From Tyto alba (taxonomy: Eukaryota > Chordata > Aves > Strigiformes > Tytonidae), in NCBI RefSeq assembly GCF_018691265.1, contig NW_024881313.1, positions 41,330,512-41,394,511 of the forward strand: DNA of 64,000 nucleotides, written 5' to 3'. Positions 45,817 to 56,600 of the stretch are shown here, piece after piece; position 1 is the stretch's first letter, and every line of letters starts with the position of its first letter. The notes beneath the pieces are model-generated. The model had not been told where the DNA came from. It saw nothing but the letters and a program-made list of their open reading frames with translations, and ran no database searches. A program made the position numbers and the translations under genes.

Positions 45817-45834
45817 ATCTGAGTCACGGCACCA
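45817..45834 (-). promoter_or_regulatory. Primer-binding site, tRNA-His type
   Basis: Minus strand TGGTGCCGTGACTCAGAT matches the His primer site of HERV-H-like elements at 17 of 18 positions. It lies five bases inside the 5' LTR end (ATAACA). This supports a class I, gamma-like assignment. Confidence 0.85.
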
Positions 45835-45839
45835 AATTT

Positions 45840-46424
45840 TGTTATAGGTAGATGAAGGCCAATCGCATCCAAATACGGATTAATGAATCTTTATGAAGGT
45901 AAGAGAGCAAATGCAGCGCTGGGGTGGCCAAGGAGTCCCAGCTCCCTCCAGGCTCACCCAATTGTTTCAGTTTCAAACCCCCTTTTATCCACCCAGCTGC
46001 CGGTTTCAACACCTCCGGCACGCCTCCTGGCTCCTTCTACAATCTTCTTTCTTCAGTCCTGTGGTCACCTACACCTTCTCCTTCAAGTCTGGGCCAATTT
46101 GCAGCTCCTTTGTCTTTCTGGCTCAGTGGTTCAGCTCCTCTCTTCTCTCAAGGACAAGGGATACCAGCGATGGCCCATTCGGTTCTTTCTCATCCCATTG
46201 CAAAGGAGTTACCGCCCTGTGATATGGGCCGTCCGGTGAGCATCCCAGGAGGGGGGCTGTTGGGTTGGTGTTTCCTCAGATCAATTCCCCCCTTTTCTTT
46301 TCCCAGCAGTAAAGTCTTTTACTTTTCTTAAAATTTGGATCATTGTACTAATAATAGCTTTAGCCTGAGAAGCAATTGTTTAATTACTTTTAGCGAAAGC
46401 AAAATTCTGCTATTATTTACGACA
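45840..46424 (-). mobile_element. 5' LTR of the provirus
   Basis: Direct repeat of 39313-39894, from TGTTATAGGTAGATG to TTATTTACGACA on the plus strand. Differences from the partner are scattered single bases plus a short indel near the U3 end (TTCTGCTATT against TTCTATT). Confidence 0.9.
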
Positions 46425-46599
46425 CGTTTGTGCCCCAAGCTGGATCCCCAGCTCCCCCCGCCGTTCCCCCCGCTACCCGCGCCCAGGCGTCCGGCGCTGC
46501 TCGGCCCCGGGGTTTTGCCCCGGTGCTGGCGGGGGGCCCCGCGGGGAAGCAGGAGCTCGGCGGGGCGGGAGGGGCGGGCAATGCCGAGCGGGCCGCCGG

Positions 46600-46985
46600 G
46601 GCCGCGGCAACCGGGGCCGCAGTAACGGGTCCCGCCGGGGCGGCAATAACGGGTCCCGCCGCCGCCGGGGCTGCAATAACGGGTCCCGCCGCCGCCGGGG
46701 CTGGGGTAACCGGTCCCGCCGCCGCCGGGGCCGCAATAACGGGTCCCGCCGGGGCGGCAATAACGGGTCCCGCCGCCTCCAGGGCGGCAATAACGGGTCC
46801 CGCCGGGGCTGCAATAACGGGTCCCGCCGCCTCCAGGGCGGCAATAACGGGTCCCGCCGCTGGGGCTGCGGCAACCGGTCCCGTCGCCGCCGGGGCGGCA
46901 ACAACCGGTCCCGCCGCCGCCGGGGCGGCAATAACGGGTCCCGCCGGGGCTGCGGCAACCGGTCCCGCCGCCGGGGCTGCCCGCA
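46600..46985. repeat. 24/30-bp GC minisatellite upstream of the zinc-finger gene
   Basis: Units such as GCAATAACGGGTCCCGCCGC with a variable CCG/CCGGGG spacer repeat about 14 times. All frames are open, giving Ala/Gly/Pro/Thr repeats. It lies between the provirus and the CpG promoter at 47.0-47.6 kb. Confidence 0.92.
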
Positions 46986-47580
46986 GCTTTGGGGCGGGAG
47001 GCAGCTGGGTCGGGGGAAGCCCCGAACCGCCCGGGACCGGCTCCCACCGGCCTCTGCCCGCACACGGAGCCCCGGGGCCAGGCCGGGCTCGTTTCCGCCC
47101 CCTCCCCCGGCGCCGCCACCGGCCCCCGAGCGCGGCCCGATCCGCCGGGGGGCGCCGTTCCCACCCCGCCCGGAGCCCTCCCCCTGCCGGCGGGAGGGCG
47201 GCGGCGCGTCGTCGTCCCCCCCCCGCGGGGAGTGATGGACAGCTGTCAATCACCGAGAAGCGGGGCGATTCGAAGAGGCAGGGTCGGCTGGGAGGAAACC
47301 CGCCCCCCGCTCTCCTTCCCCCCCCCGCCCCCCCCCCCCCTCCCCCAAGCCCCACGGCGGCGTTTTCCCGCGGGTGACCCCCCCACCGCGGAGGGACCGT
47401 CCCCGCCGTGACACCGGGCGGCCGTACTCCCCCCCCCCCCCCCCCGGGACCGTGGGGGGGTTCCCCCGGCGCGCGGCCCCGCCCGGGCGGCAGGGGGCGC
47501 TGTGCGGCGCGGCGGGCGGCGGCGGCGGCGGCGCGCGCGGCCCCGGCCCCATCCCCATCCCCTCACGGTCCGGGCGGGTC
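46986..47580. promoter_or_regulatory. CpG-island promoter region
   Basis: Very CpG-rich sequence immediately 5' of the first ATG of the plus-strand KRAB zinc-finger gene, with several C- and G-runs and no TATA box. It is a probable CpG-island promoter. It might once have been shared with the decayed minus-strand KRAB gene on the other side of the provirus. Confidence 0.5.
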
Positions 47581-50500
47581 ATGGCGGAGCTGCGGGAGCG
47601 GCTCGACCTGCTGGAGCGGCGGCTGGATCGGGCGGAGGCGGTGCTGAGGGAAGGGCCCCCCTGGGCGCTCTGGTTCCCCGAGGTGCGGAGCGGGGGGGGG
47701 CGCGGGATTGAGCCCGGGGGGGGGACGGGGGGGGGATGAGGGGGGGTGAGGGGGGGGATGAGGGGGGAGTTTGGGGGGGGATGAGGGGGGATGAGGGGGG
47801 GGGGATGAGGGGGGATGAGGGGAGATGAGGGGGGAGTCTGGGGGGGGATGGGGGGGGAGGCTGAGGGGGGATGAGGGGGGAGTTTGGGGGGGGATGAGGG
47901 GGGTGTCTGGGGGGGATGAGGGGGGAGGCTGAGGGGGGATGAGGGGGGTGTCTGGGGGGGGATGAGGGGGGAGTCTGAGGGGGGATGGGGGGGAAGTTTG
48001 GGGGGGGATGAGGGGGGATGAGGGGGGAGTCTGGGGGGGATGAGGGGGGAGTCTGAGGGGGGATGAGGGGGAAGTTTGGGGGGGGATGAGGGGGGAGTCT
48101 GGGGGGGGTGAGGGGGGAGGCTGAGGGGGGAGTCTGAGGGGAGATGGGGGGGATGAGGGGGGTGTCTGAGGGGGGATGAGGGGGGATGAGGGGGAAGTTT
48201 GGGGGGGGATGAGGGGCGAGTCTGGGGGGGATGAGGGGGGAGTCTGGGGGGGATGAGGGGGGAGTCTGAGGGGGGATGCTGAGGGGAGATGAGGGGCCGG
48301 GATGAGGGGGAAGGCTGGGGGGGGATGAGGGGGGAGGCTGAGGGGGGATGAGGGGGGAGGCTGAGGGGGGATGAGGGGGGTGTCTGGGGGGGATGAGGGG
48401 GGACAAGGCGGGAAGCTGAAGGGGACGAGGCGGGGAGGCTGAGGAGGGGTCGAGGGGGGCCCTGTGGGGAACAAGGGGGGGGCCTGAGGGGGACGAGGGG
48501 GGAGCCTGAGAGGGGTTGAGGGGGGAGTTGGGGGGGGGGGTCAAGTGCGGGGCCTTGGGAGGGACAAGGGGGGAGTCTGAGGGGGTCAAAGGGGGTTCTG
48601 AAGGGGCCGAGGGGGGCAGCCTGGGGGGAGACGAGGTGGGAAGCTGAGGGAGACAACGGGGAAGCCTAAGGGGACAAATGGGGAGCCTGGGGGTGGACAA
48701 GGGGGGAAGCTGAGGGGGGTGAGGGGGGAGCCTGAGGGGCGGTGGAGGGGGGAGCTGGGGGAGATTAAGGGGGGAGCCTTGAGGGGGTCAAGGGGGGAGC
48801 CTGAGGCGGGGAGGGGGTTGTTTGTGGGGGCGGGGGGCGGCAGTGAGCCGTGGGGCTATCGAGGGGGCTGAGAGGGAGCCTGCAGGTCGTTGAGGGGGCT
48901 TTTAGGAGACTGGGTGAATCCGGGGGGGGCGGGGAGGGGGCGGCTTTGTGGGGGCTGGGAGTGAGCGTGTGGGATTCCTTATGGGGGGGCTTCTGGGGAT
49001 CTGCTCGTGGGGCTGCTGAAGAGCTGGGGGGTGACGCCTGAGGGGCTGGGGGCTGTTTGAGGAGGGGAGCTGCCCCCCTCCTACAGCCCTGCCCCGGCGC
49101 TCCCCCAGGTGCCAGTGATTTTCGAGGACATCGAGATTCACTTCAGCCGGCGAGAGTGGGCCAGCCTGGACGAGGGGCAGAGGGAGCTCTACAGGACTGT
49201 GATGCAGGACAGCTACGAGATGCTGGTGTCCCTGTGTAGGCTCTGTTTGCACCAGTTTGGCAGCCATCGCTGCCCGGGGAGCTTTCTCGGGGTTAATTTC
49301 TGCCTCTTTGCCTTTCACTGGGATCTCCAGCTCTCAAATGATCCGCTCAATTTCCCATTCCCTCTCGCAGTGGTTGGAGGTTGGCAGGTACACGCTGGAG
49401 TGGGTGGTAATTGCTCCGTGTCTTCTCCTTGTGGAGAACAGGTACCCTGCGCTCCCTGGGTTGTCATCACAGAAATTCCCTCTTTTCATCACAGAAATTC
49501 CCGCTTCCCTGTCCGTGTAAATCCTTGGGTGGTTTCCCATCAGAGTGGCGGGTGTGCGGTCCGTTTGTCCTGGCGTGGGGAGGGAGGCTGGTTGTGCTCC
49601 CTCGGTGCAGAGGCAGCTGTAGGGTGCTTCTGGCTGGCTTTTCAAATGCATGGCTGGAAATGAGCTTTCCAAAAAGTCCGGCTGGACTCGTTAAAGGTCT
49701 TTTCTATTTTAAACGACACCCCACTTAACCCGGCCAGAGCCTTGTTCTTGTTATTAATTCTTTCCAGCACCCAGGTGATGGAGGGGGGGGGGCCTGGATA
49801 TCCCAGCGGGGGCTGCCCCCTCTTGCCGTGGGACTCTTGCCTGAGGAGCCAGAGCGAAAGCGCTGGGGAAGGAGGCGAGGCGGGGAGCGTAGCCCCAGAT
49901 CAGGGCAGGGAAATCCTGCCTCGGGTCCCGGCGGGGCGAGTGAGCCGCTCACCTCACCCTCGCTGCAGGCGGGGGAGGCGTGGCGGGACCGGTAGGCAGT
50001 GGTTTGGAGCGGGCACGGGGAGCGAGGCGCGGGCTGCGGGGAGCTGCACCCGCGCGAACGTTCGCTCCAGAGCCCTACAGCTCTCTTCCTGCCCTCCAGG
50101 GTATTTTTCCCAGGGTATTTTTCTACCTGCAGGGTGAATTTCTGGGAGAACAGGGTGGGATTTCTGTCGCAGGGATTCCCCCCCGCCCCCCCCCCCCCGC
50201 CATGGAGCAGGGATGGATTTTCTTGCTGGGAGGGTTGTCAGACATGCCAGAGAGTGCTTTTCAAATTCCTCCCTACGAGTGCTGCCTGCTGGGCCCTGTC
50301 TGTGTCCATAACTGCCCGTGTGCCGGCACTGACGCTGCCCAGGTTGGAGAGGAAGTTTTTCTGGGCCGGGACTGACTCTGTGTTGACAGGCTGCGGGTGC
50401 ACTCGCAAAGACACCGTCACATCTTGCTTCTGGTGTCCGTCTTGCTTTTGAACAGACTGTTCCCTCTCCAAGCCTGAAGTCTTGACTCGGATGGAAAGAA

Positions 50501-52591
50501 GAGAAGAGCTGGGCATGCTGGCCCGGTCGGACCTGGCGGGAGCAGACGGGTCCCCGGCGCCAGCCGTAGGTGTGTGACACTGGGTTCCCTCCCTGCCAGG
50601 ACCCTGGCTCCCGGCCGCTCGCTGGGACGATTGGTGCAGGGACTGAGGTGTCTCCTGCGATGGCCGGGGACAGTGTGCTGGAGGAGGGCACGGGGAGTGT
50701 GCTGGGACACGCCGGTAGCCTGGGAGGGAGGACCCCCACCCCTGCGCTCGCTGCCCTGAGCTCCCGGTAAAACCAAGTGCCCTTCTCCTCCCCAGAGCCC
50801 GACTGCCCGAGCGCCGACGGCCCGCTGGGGATGAAGGCAAAGGAGTCTTGTGGGGGGAACTGTAAGGAGCTGGAGGAAAGCAGGAGCCTGGCGGTCCCGG
50901 CGAACTGCGGTGCACGTGGGTGTTCGGCAAACCCAGGGGGCGCGCGGGGTCCTGGGCCTGGCTGCGTCTCACCCCGCAGCCTCATCGCCCCTCTTGCCTT
51001 CGCAGCGCCCGTCCCTTGTGAAGCCACCGCTGTCCCAGCAGATCTCAGCCTGCCGACCCCGTCCCCCTTCTGCCCTCTCTCCACGCGCTGCCACGAAGCG
51101 GTGAATCTGAACGGGTCTCCGCTGCCTCCCGCCGCAGCAGGTACGGGGGCAGAGCCCCTCCATCCCTCCCCGGCGGGGCCGGCAGCCTTGAGGAGCTGCT
51201 GGTGTGCTCGGGGAGCAGCGGGAGGTTTGCACAGGGCTCTCTTCGGGCCTGGGGCTTTCGGGGCAGGATTTCACATGGATCAGCCAGGCCAAGAAAGGAT
51301 TCTGGCAGCAAATCCTGTTGCTAGCCTTGAAACTGTAAAGGACGAGGCGCGGCGTGGTGTGAACCAGCCCACCCAGTCGATTTGCTTCGAAGGAGGAGCC
51401 CCGATGTTTCTGTTAGACTTCCCCCCATCCTCTCTGGGGGACACTGGTCATCTCAAACCGCCCCTGCGGTGTCTGCAGGGGTGAGCTGCAGCTGTGTCCG
51501 GCTTTTCTGCACCCTGGGGGTGAGGACACTGAGCTGAAAGTGGAGAGCGGGGCTGAGATTGTGTGTGGGGAGGGTGCGGGAGGCGAGGCGGGGGTGGGAG
51601 GTGAGCCCTTCGCCGCTTACTGTCCTCGAAACCGCGTGGGAGAGTGATGTTTGGGTTCTGAAAACGCCCAGCAGATGCCGAGGTGGGGATCCCGGTGGAG
51701 GTGCCGCAGAAGGAGGTCGCCGCGGAGGAGCCGGCGGTGCCCGAAGTGCCCTCGAAGGGCCCGGAAGGGGAGGACCTGAAGGATTTGGGGAGCGCTGGCC
51801 AAAGTCAGGCAGCAGACGTCCCCGAAGCACCGGCCAAGGAGGCGATACCAGACGTCTGCAGAGCCCCGGCGCAGGCAGAGCCCAGCTGCGCGGTCGCTGC
51901 CCCGGGAGAGCCCGTGGAAAGCTCCTGCGGGGGCCGGACTGCCACCTGCCAGCGCACCTCCACCCGGGAGAAGTTCTACTCCTGCCCCGTGTGCAGGAAA
52001 AACTTCCTGCTGAAAATCAACCTCATCATTCACCAGCGGAGCCACAACAACTGGGAGCCCTACGTCTGCGCGCACTGCGACCGGGCCTTCATGTCCAAGA
52101 AGAAAATCCGGCGTCACCTGCAGGCTTGGGCGGCGAAGGGGTTTTGCCAGCCCTCGGACGGGGAGGAGTGCTCCAGCCCGGCGCCGTGCCCTGCCGCCCG
52201 GCCCCGCGCCCTGGGCAGCGACTGCGGCGCCGTCTGGGGGAAGCCCAACCCCAACAGATACCCCCTGTCGCCTCCCAAAGTGATGTACACGTGCAACGAG
52301 TGCATGGAGAACTTCTCCAGCCAGAGCTTTCTGATCGTGCACCAGCGCCAGCACACCACCCACCACCTCATCCTCTGCCCCTGCTGCAACAGGACCTTCA
52401 CCTGGGCCTCTGACTTTGTCCGCCACCACCAGACGCAGGCGGGCAAGCGGCCCTACCAGTGCGGCGTGTGCCAGAAGACTTTCAAGCGGCACTACCACCT
52501 GGACATGCACCAGAAGATCCACGTGCGGCAGGAGGGGCCGTACCCCTGCGGGGACCCGCTGCCCGTGCCGCCGCCGGCAGCGCCCGTGTAG
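47581..52591 (+). CDS. KRAB C2H2 zinc-finger gene (six exons)
   Basis: Exons 47581-47682, 49109-49235, 50456-50569, 50796-50909, 51006-51140 and 51675-52591 join in phase (0, then 1-1 throughout) and give 502 aa. Exon 1 is a short Leu/Arg coiled coil (ELRERLDLLERRLDRAEAVL). Exon 2 is a 127-nt KRAB-A exon of canonical length, well conserved (FEDIEIHFSRREW, ELYRTVMQDSYEML). Exon 3 starts with the usual SLSKPEVLTRME linker. The last exon has five C2H2 units at 299-321, 327-349, 402-424, 430-452 and 458-480. The second ends in Trp and the fourth in Gln instead of His, so three are intact. Linkers are not the TGEKP type. It is probably a nuclear regulator; DNA-binding specificity is unknown. Confidence 0.87.
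47700..48800. repeat. G-rich minisatellite in intron 1
   Basis: Irregular tandem units of GGGGGGATGAGGGGGGAGTC and GGGGAGGCTGAGGGGGGATG fill most of intron 1, starting about 20 bp after the exon 1 donor. Four or more G-runs recur every 30-40 bases on the transcribed-sense strand, so G-quadruplex formation is likely. Minus-strand Pro/Ser frames of up to 468 residues are repeat translation. Confidence 0.93.
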
Positions 52592-53200
52592 GGGGGGGAG
52601 CCTGGCGCCCGGCGGGGCGGGGAGCCGGGGGGCGGCTGCGGGGTCTTCCCCTCTCTCCCTCTCGCGGCATCGCCCGGTTCCTCCCGCCCCTGCAGACCCT
52701 CGCTGCGGGGGGGGGTGGGGGGGGGGGGGTCGCTCCCGGGACGCTGGGAGTGGGCCTGGCCGTGGTGACGTGGTGGTGGTGGGTGGTGGGCTCGTGCCTT
52801 TTCTGGAGGCACCAATAGATGCTGTAGAAATGAGGATGATGAGGATGCGGCTTCCTTTGGCTATGGGTTCAGGGCGGGGGGGGGGGGGACCCTGCCTGGC
52901 TGCCCAGCCCCGGGAGCGCTGCGGCTGCGGGGGGACTGGCGGGGTCAAGGAGGGAGTGAGGCGGGGGGAGCTGGGGGGGGTTTGCGGGCTGGAAATAACG
53001 GGCAGGAGCTGTGGGAATGGGATTGGGGTGGGGTGGGATGGGGTTGGGGGCAGGGATAGGGATTGGGATGGGATTGGGGGGTTTTGGGATGGATTGAGGT
53101 GGGGATGGGGGTGGGGGGGGGGGTTGGGATGGGGTGGGGGGTTGTGGGATGGGGTTTGGATTGGGGATGGGGTTGGGGTGGGGTGGGGGGCCCCGGGGGT
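52592..53200. other. Intergenic, 3' flank of the zinc-finger gene
   Basis: G-rich sequence with no canonical AATAAA that I could find between the stop at 52591 and the next gene. The gene's 3' end is therefore unresolved. Confidence 0.4.
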
Positions 53201-53465
53201 GGGGGGGTGTTGGGTGTGTGTGTGGGGGGGTGTGGGTGTGTGTTGGGGGCCCCGTGGGGGGATGTTAGGGGTGTGTGTGTGTTGGGTGGGGGGGGTGTTG
53301 GGGGCCCCGTGGGGGTGTGTGTGTTGGGGGCCCCGTGGGGGGGTGTGTGTGTGTTGGGGGTGTGTGTGTGTGTGTGTGTGTTGGGGGCCCCGTGGGGGTG
53401 TGGGTGTGTGTGCTGGGGGCCGTGTGTGTGTGTGTGTGTGTGTTGGGGGGGGGGTGCTGGGGGCG

Positions 53466-53508
<43 letters not shown>

Positions 53509-53535
53509 GGGGGGGGGGTGCTGGGGGCCCCGTGG

Positions 53536-53582
<47 letters not shown>

Positions 53583-53590
53583 GGGGGGGG
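53201..53590. repeat. (TG)n and GGGCCCCGTGGGGG repeats
   Basis: Long GT/TG dinucleotide tracts, the longest near 53466-53507 and 53536-53582, alternate with TTGGGGGCCCCGTGGGGG units. The array ends about 90 bp before the ATG of the next gene. Confidence 0.95.
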
Positions 53591-53678
53591 CTCAGGCCGG
53601 GGGGGCGGTCGCGGGGCGGCGCTGCGGGCGGGCCGGCAGGGGGCGCTGTGGCGCGGCGGAGCGGCAGCGCGGGCGGCC

Positions 53679-56600
53679 ATGGCCCGCTGGGGCCCCGCGC
53701 AGGTAACGGGGGGGGGGGGAGCGTGGGGGCGGCGGCGGGCGGCGGCGGCTCCCCTCAACCCCCCCCCCCCCCGGGCACCCCGGAACCGCAGCCAGAACCG
53801 GCCCCGCTCCCGCCGGGCCGGGCCCTCAGCTCCGCCGCGCCGAGCGGCCGGCCCGGCCGGGCCCTCAGCCGCGGGGAGGGGACGGGCCCCGCCGGTACCG
53901 CGGCCCCACCAGAAACCACCCCCCCCCCCCCGCAACAGGATCCCGAGTGGGCGCCCGAGGCCTGGCAGCCGCTGCCGCCGCAGCCCCACGGCCCCGAGGC
54001 GGAGAAGCAGCCGGCGGCCGTGCCCGAGATCTCGCTGTGGACCGTGGTGGCGGCCGTGCAGGCGGTGGAGAGGAAGGTGGAGTCGCAGGCCCTGAGGCTG
54101 CTGAGCCTGGAGGGCAGAGCCGAGACGGCCGAGAGGAAGGTGACGGGGCTGGAGAAGGCCGTGCGGGATTTCGGCAGCCGGCTGGAGCGCAAGTGGGCGG
54201 CCCTGGCCGCGCTGGTGCGGGAGAACACGCGGCGGCTGGAGCACATCGAGCGGCAGCTCCAGCGCCGCAGCCCCGGCGCGCCCGGGCCCGGGCCGGGCCC
54301 CGGCGGGGACGGGCCCGAGGTAACGTGGGTGAACCCCAGCCTGGGGACGGGCCCGGGGCGGGGGGGACGGGCCCGAGGTAACGTGGGTGAACCCCAGCCT
54401 GGGGACGGGCCCGGGGTAACGTGGGTGAACCCCAGCCTGGGGACGGGCCCGGGGCGGGGGGGACGGGCCCGGGGTAACGGGGGTGAACCCCAGCCTGGGG
54501 ACGGGCCCGGGGCGGCGGGGACGGGCCCGGGGTAACGTGGGTGAACCCCAGCTTGGGGACGGGCCCGGGGCGGGGGGGACGGGCCCGAGGTAACGGGGGT
54601 GAACCCCAGCCTGGGGACGGGCCCGGGCCGGGGGGGACGGGCCCGAGGTAACGTGGGTGAACCCCAGCCTGGGGACGGGCCCGGGGTAACGTGGGCGAAC
54701 CCCAGCCTGGGGACGGGCCCGGGCTGGGGGGGACGGGCCCGGGGTAACGTGGGTGAACCCCAGCCTGGGGACGGGCCCGGGGCGGGGGGGACGGGCCCGG
54801 GGTGACGGGGATGAGCCTCAGGTGACGGGGCATGCACGGGGGGACGAGCCTCGGGTAATGGGGACATGGCCGGGGTGACGGGGACGTGCCTGAGGTGATG
54901 GGGACGAGCCTTGGGTGACGGGGACGAGCCCGGGGTGATGGGGATGAGCCTCGGGTGACAGGGACATGGCCGGGGTGGCAGGGATGAGCCTCGGGTAACG
55001 GGGTCCTGTGCAAGGTGACAGGGATGAGCCTTGAGTAATGGGGATGTACCTGAGGTGACGGGGACGAGCCTCGGGTAATGGGGACATGGCCGGGGTGGCA
55101 GGGACAAGCCTCGGGTGACGGGGACGTGCCCAGGGTGGCAGGGATGAGCCTCGGGTGACGGGGACCTGCGGGAGGTGACAGGGATGAGCCTCGAGTAATG
55201 GGGACGTACCTGAGGTGGCAGGGACAAGCCCCAGCTAACGGGGACATGGCCGGGGTGGCAGGGACGAGCCTCAGGTAACGGGGACGAGCCCGCGGTGACG
55301 GGGATGAGCCTCGGGTAACGGGGACGTGCCTGAGGTGATGGGGACAAGCCCCAGCTAACGGGGACATGGCTGGGGTAGCAGGGACGAGCCTTGGGTAACG
55401 GGGACGTGCTTGAGGTGACGGGGACAAGCCCCAGCTAATGGGGACATGGCCGGGGTGGCAGGGATGAGCCTCGGGTAATGGGGACGTGCCTGAGGTGACG
55501 GGGACAAGCCCCAGCTAACGGGGACATGGCTGGGGTGGCAGGCATGAGTCTTGGGTAGCAAGGACGTGCATGAGGTGACGGGGACGAGCTCCAGCTAACA
55601 GGGACATGCCCGAGGTGGCAGGGACGAGCCTCGAGTAATGGGGACCCGCGCGAGGTGACAGGGACAAGCCCCAACTGGCAGGGTTGTGCCCGAGGTGACA
55701 GGGACAAGACTTGGTTAATGGGGACATACCTGAGGTGACGGGGACAAGCCCCAGCTAACGGGGTTGTGCCCGAGGTGACAGGGACGAGCCCCGAGTAACA
55801 GGGACGTGCCTGTGGTGAGAGGGATGAGCCTCAACTAAGAGGGACAAGCCTGAGGTGATAGGGACGAGCCCCGGCGAACAGGGACGTGCCTGAGGTAACA
55901 GGGACAAGCCTTGGGTAACAGGGACATACCAGAGGTGGCAGGGACAAGCCTTGGGTAACAGGGACATACCAGAGGTGGCAGGGACAAACCTCAGGTGACG
56001 GGGACGAGCCCCAGCTAACGGGGATGTGCCCGAGGTGACAGGGACGAGCCCCAGGTAAGGACGAGCCCCAGCTGATGGGAATGTACCTGAGGTGGCAGGG
56101 ACAAGCCTTGGGCAACAGGGACGAGCCCCAGGTGACAGGGACATACCTGAGATGACAGGGATGAGCCCCGGGTAAGGAGGATGAGCCCCAGCTGATGGGG
56201 ACGTGCCCCCGGTGACAAACAGGGACGAGCCCCAGGTGACAGGGACATACCTGAGATGACAGGGACGAGCCCCGGGTAAGGAGGATGAGCCCCAGCTGAT
56301 GGGGACGTGCCCCCGGTGACAAACAGGGACGAGCCCCAGGTGACAGGGACATACCTGAGATGACAGGGACGAGCCCCGGGTAAGGAGGATGAGCCCCAGC
56401 TGATGGGGACGTGCCCCCGGTGACAAACAGGGATGAGCCCCAGCTAGTGGCGCCCAAGGTAGCGGGGACGAGCGCCAGCTAACAGGGATGTGCCCGAGGT
56501 GGCGCATGGGGACAAGCCCCGGCGAACGGGGGTGCGCCCGGGGTACCGGGGAGGTGCCCGAGGTGACGGCGGGTGCCCCGGGTGCCCGGTGCGATGTGGC

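Larger units (their letters stand above)
39313..46424 (-). mobile_element. Defective gammaretrovirus-like provirus, ~7.1 kb
   Basis: Two direct LTRs (39313-39894 and 45840-46424) bound a minus-strand interior. In order from the 5' LTR it has a His-type primer site, gag copy 1, gag copy 2, an NC zinc knuckle, a protease remnant, RNase H, integrase, and env transmembrane remnants. RT is absent and all genes have stops, frame breaks or missing active-site parts. The LTRs differ at about ten positions over roughly 580 bp, so insertion is not recent. No matching target duplication was found. It sits between the decayed KRAB gene and the promoter of the plus-strand zinc-finger gene. Confidence 0.9.

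Noticed and set aside
47250..48700. Minus-strand Pro/Ser-rich frames up to 468 residues
   Set aside because: Reverse-strand reading of the G-rich intron 1 minisatellite, with no domain and overlapping frames equally open.
53755..55427. Minus-strand frames of 520-530 residues
   Set aside because: Antisense of the coiled-coil exon and of the donor-bearing minisatellite; repeat-driven.
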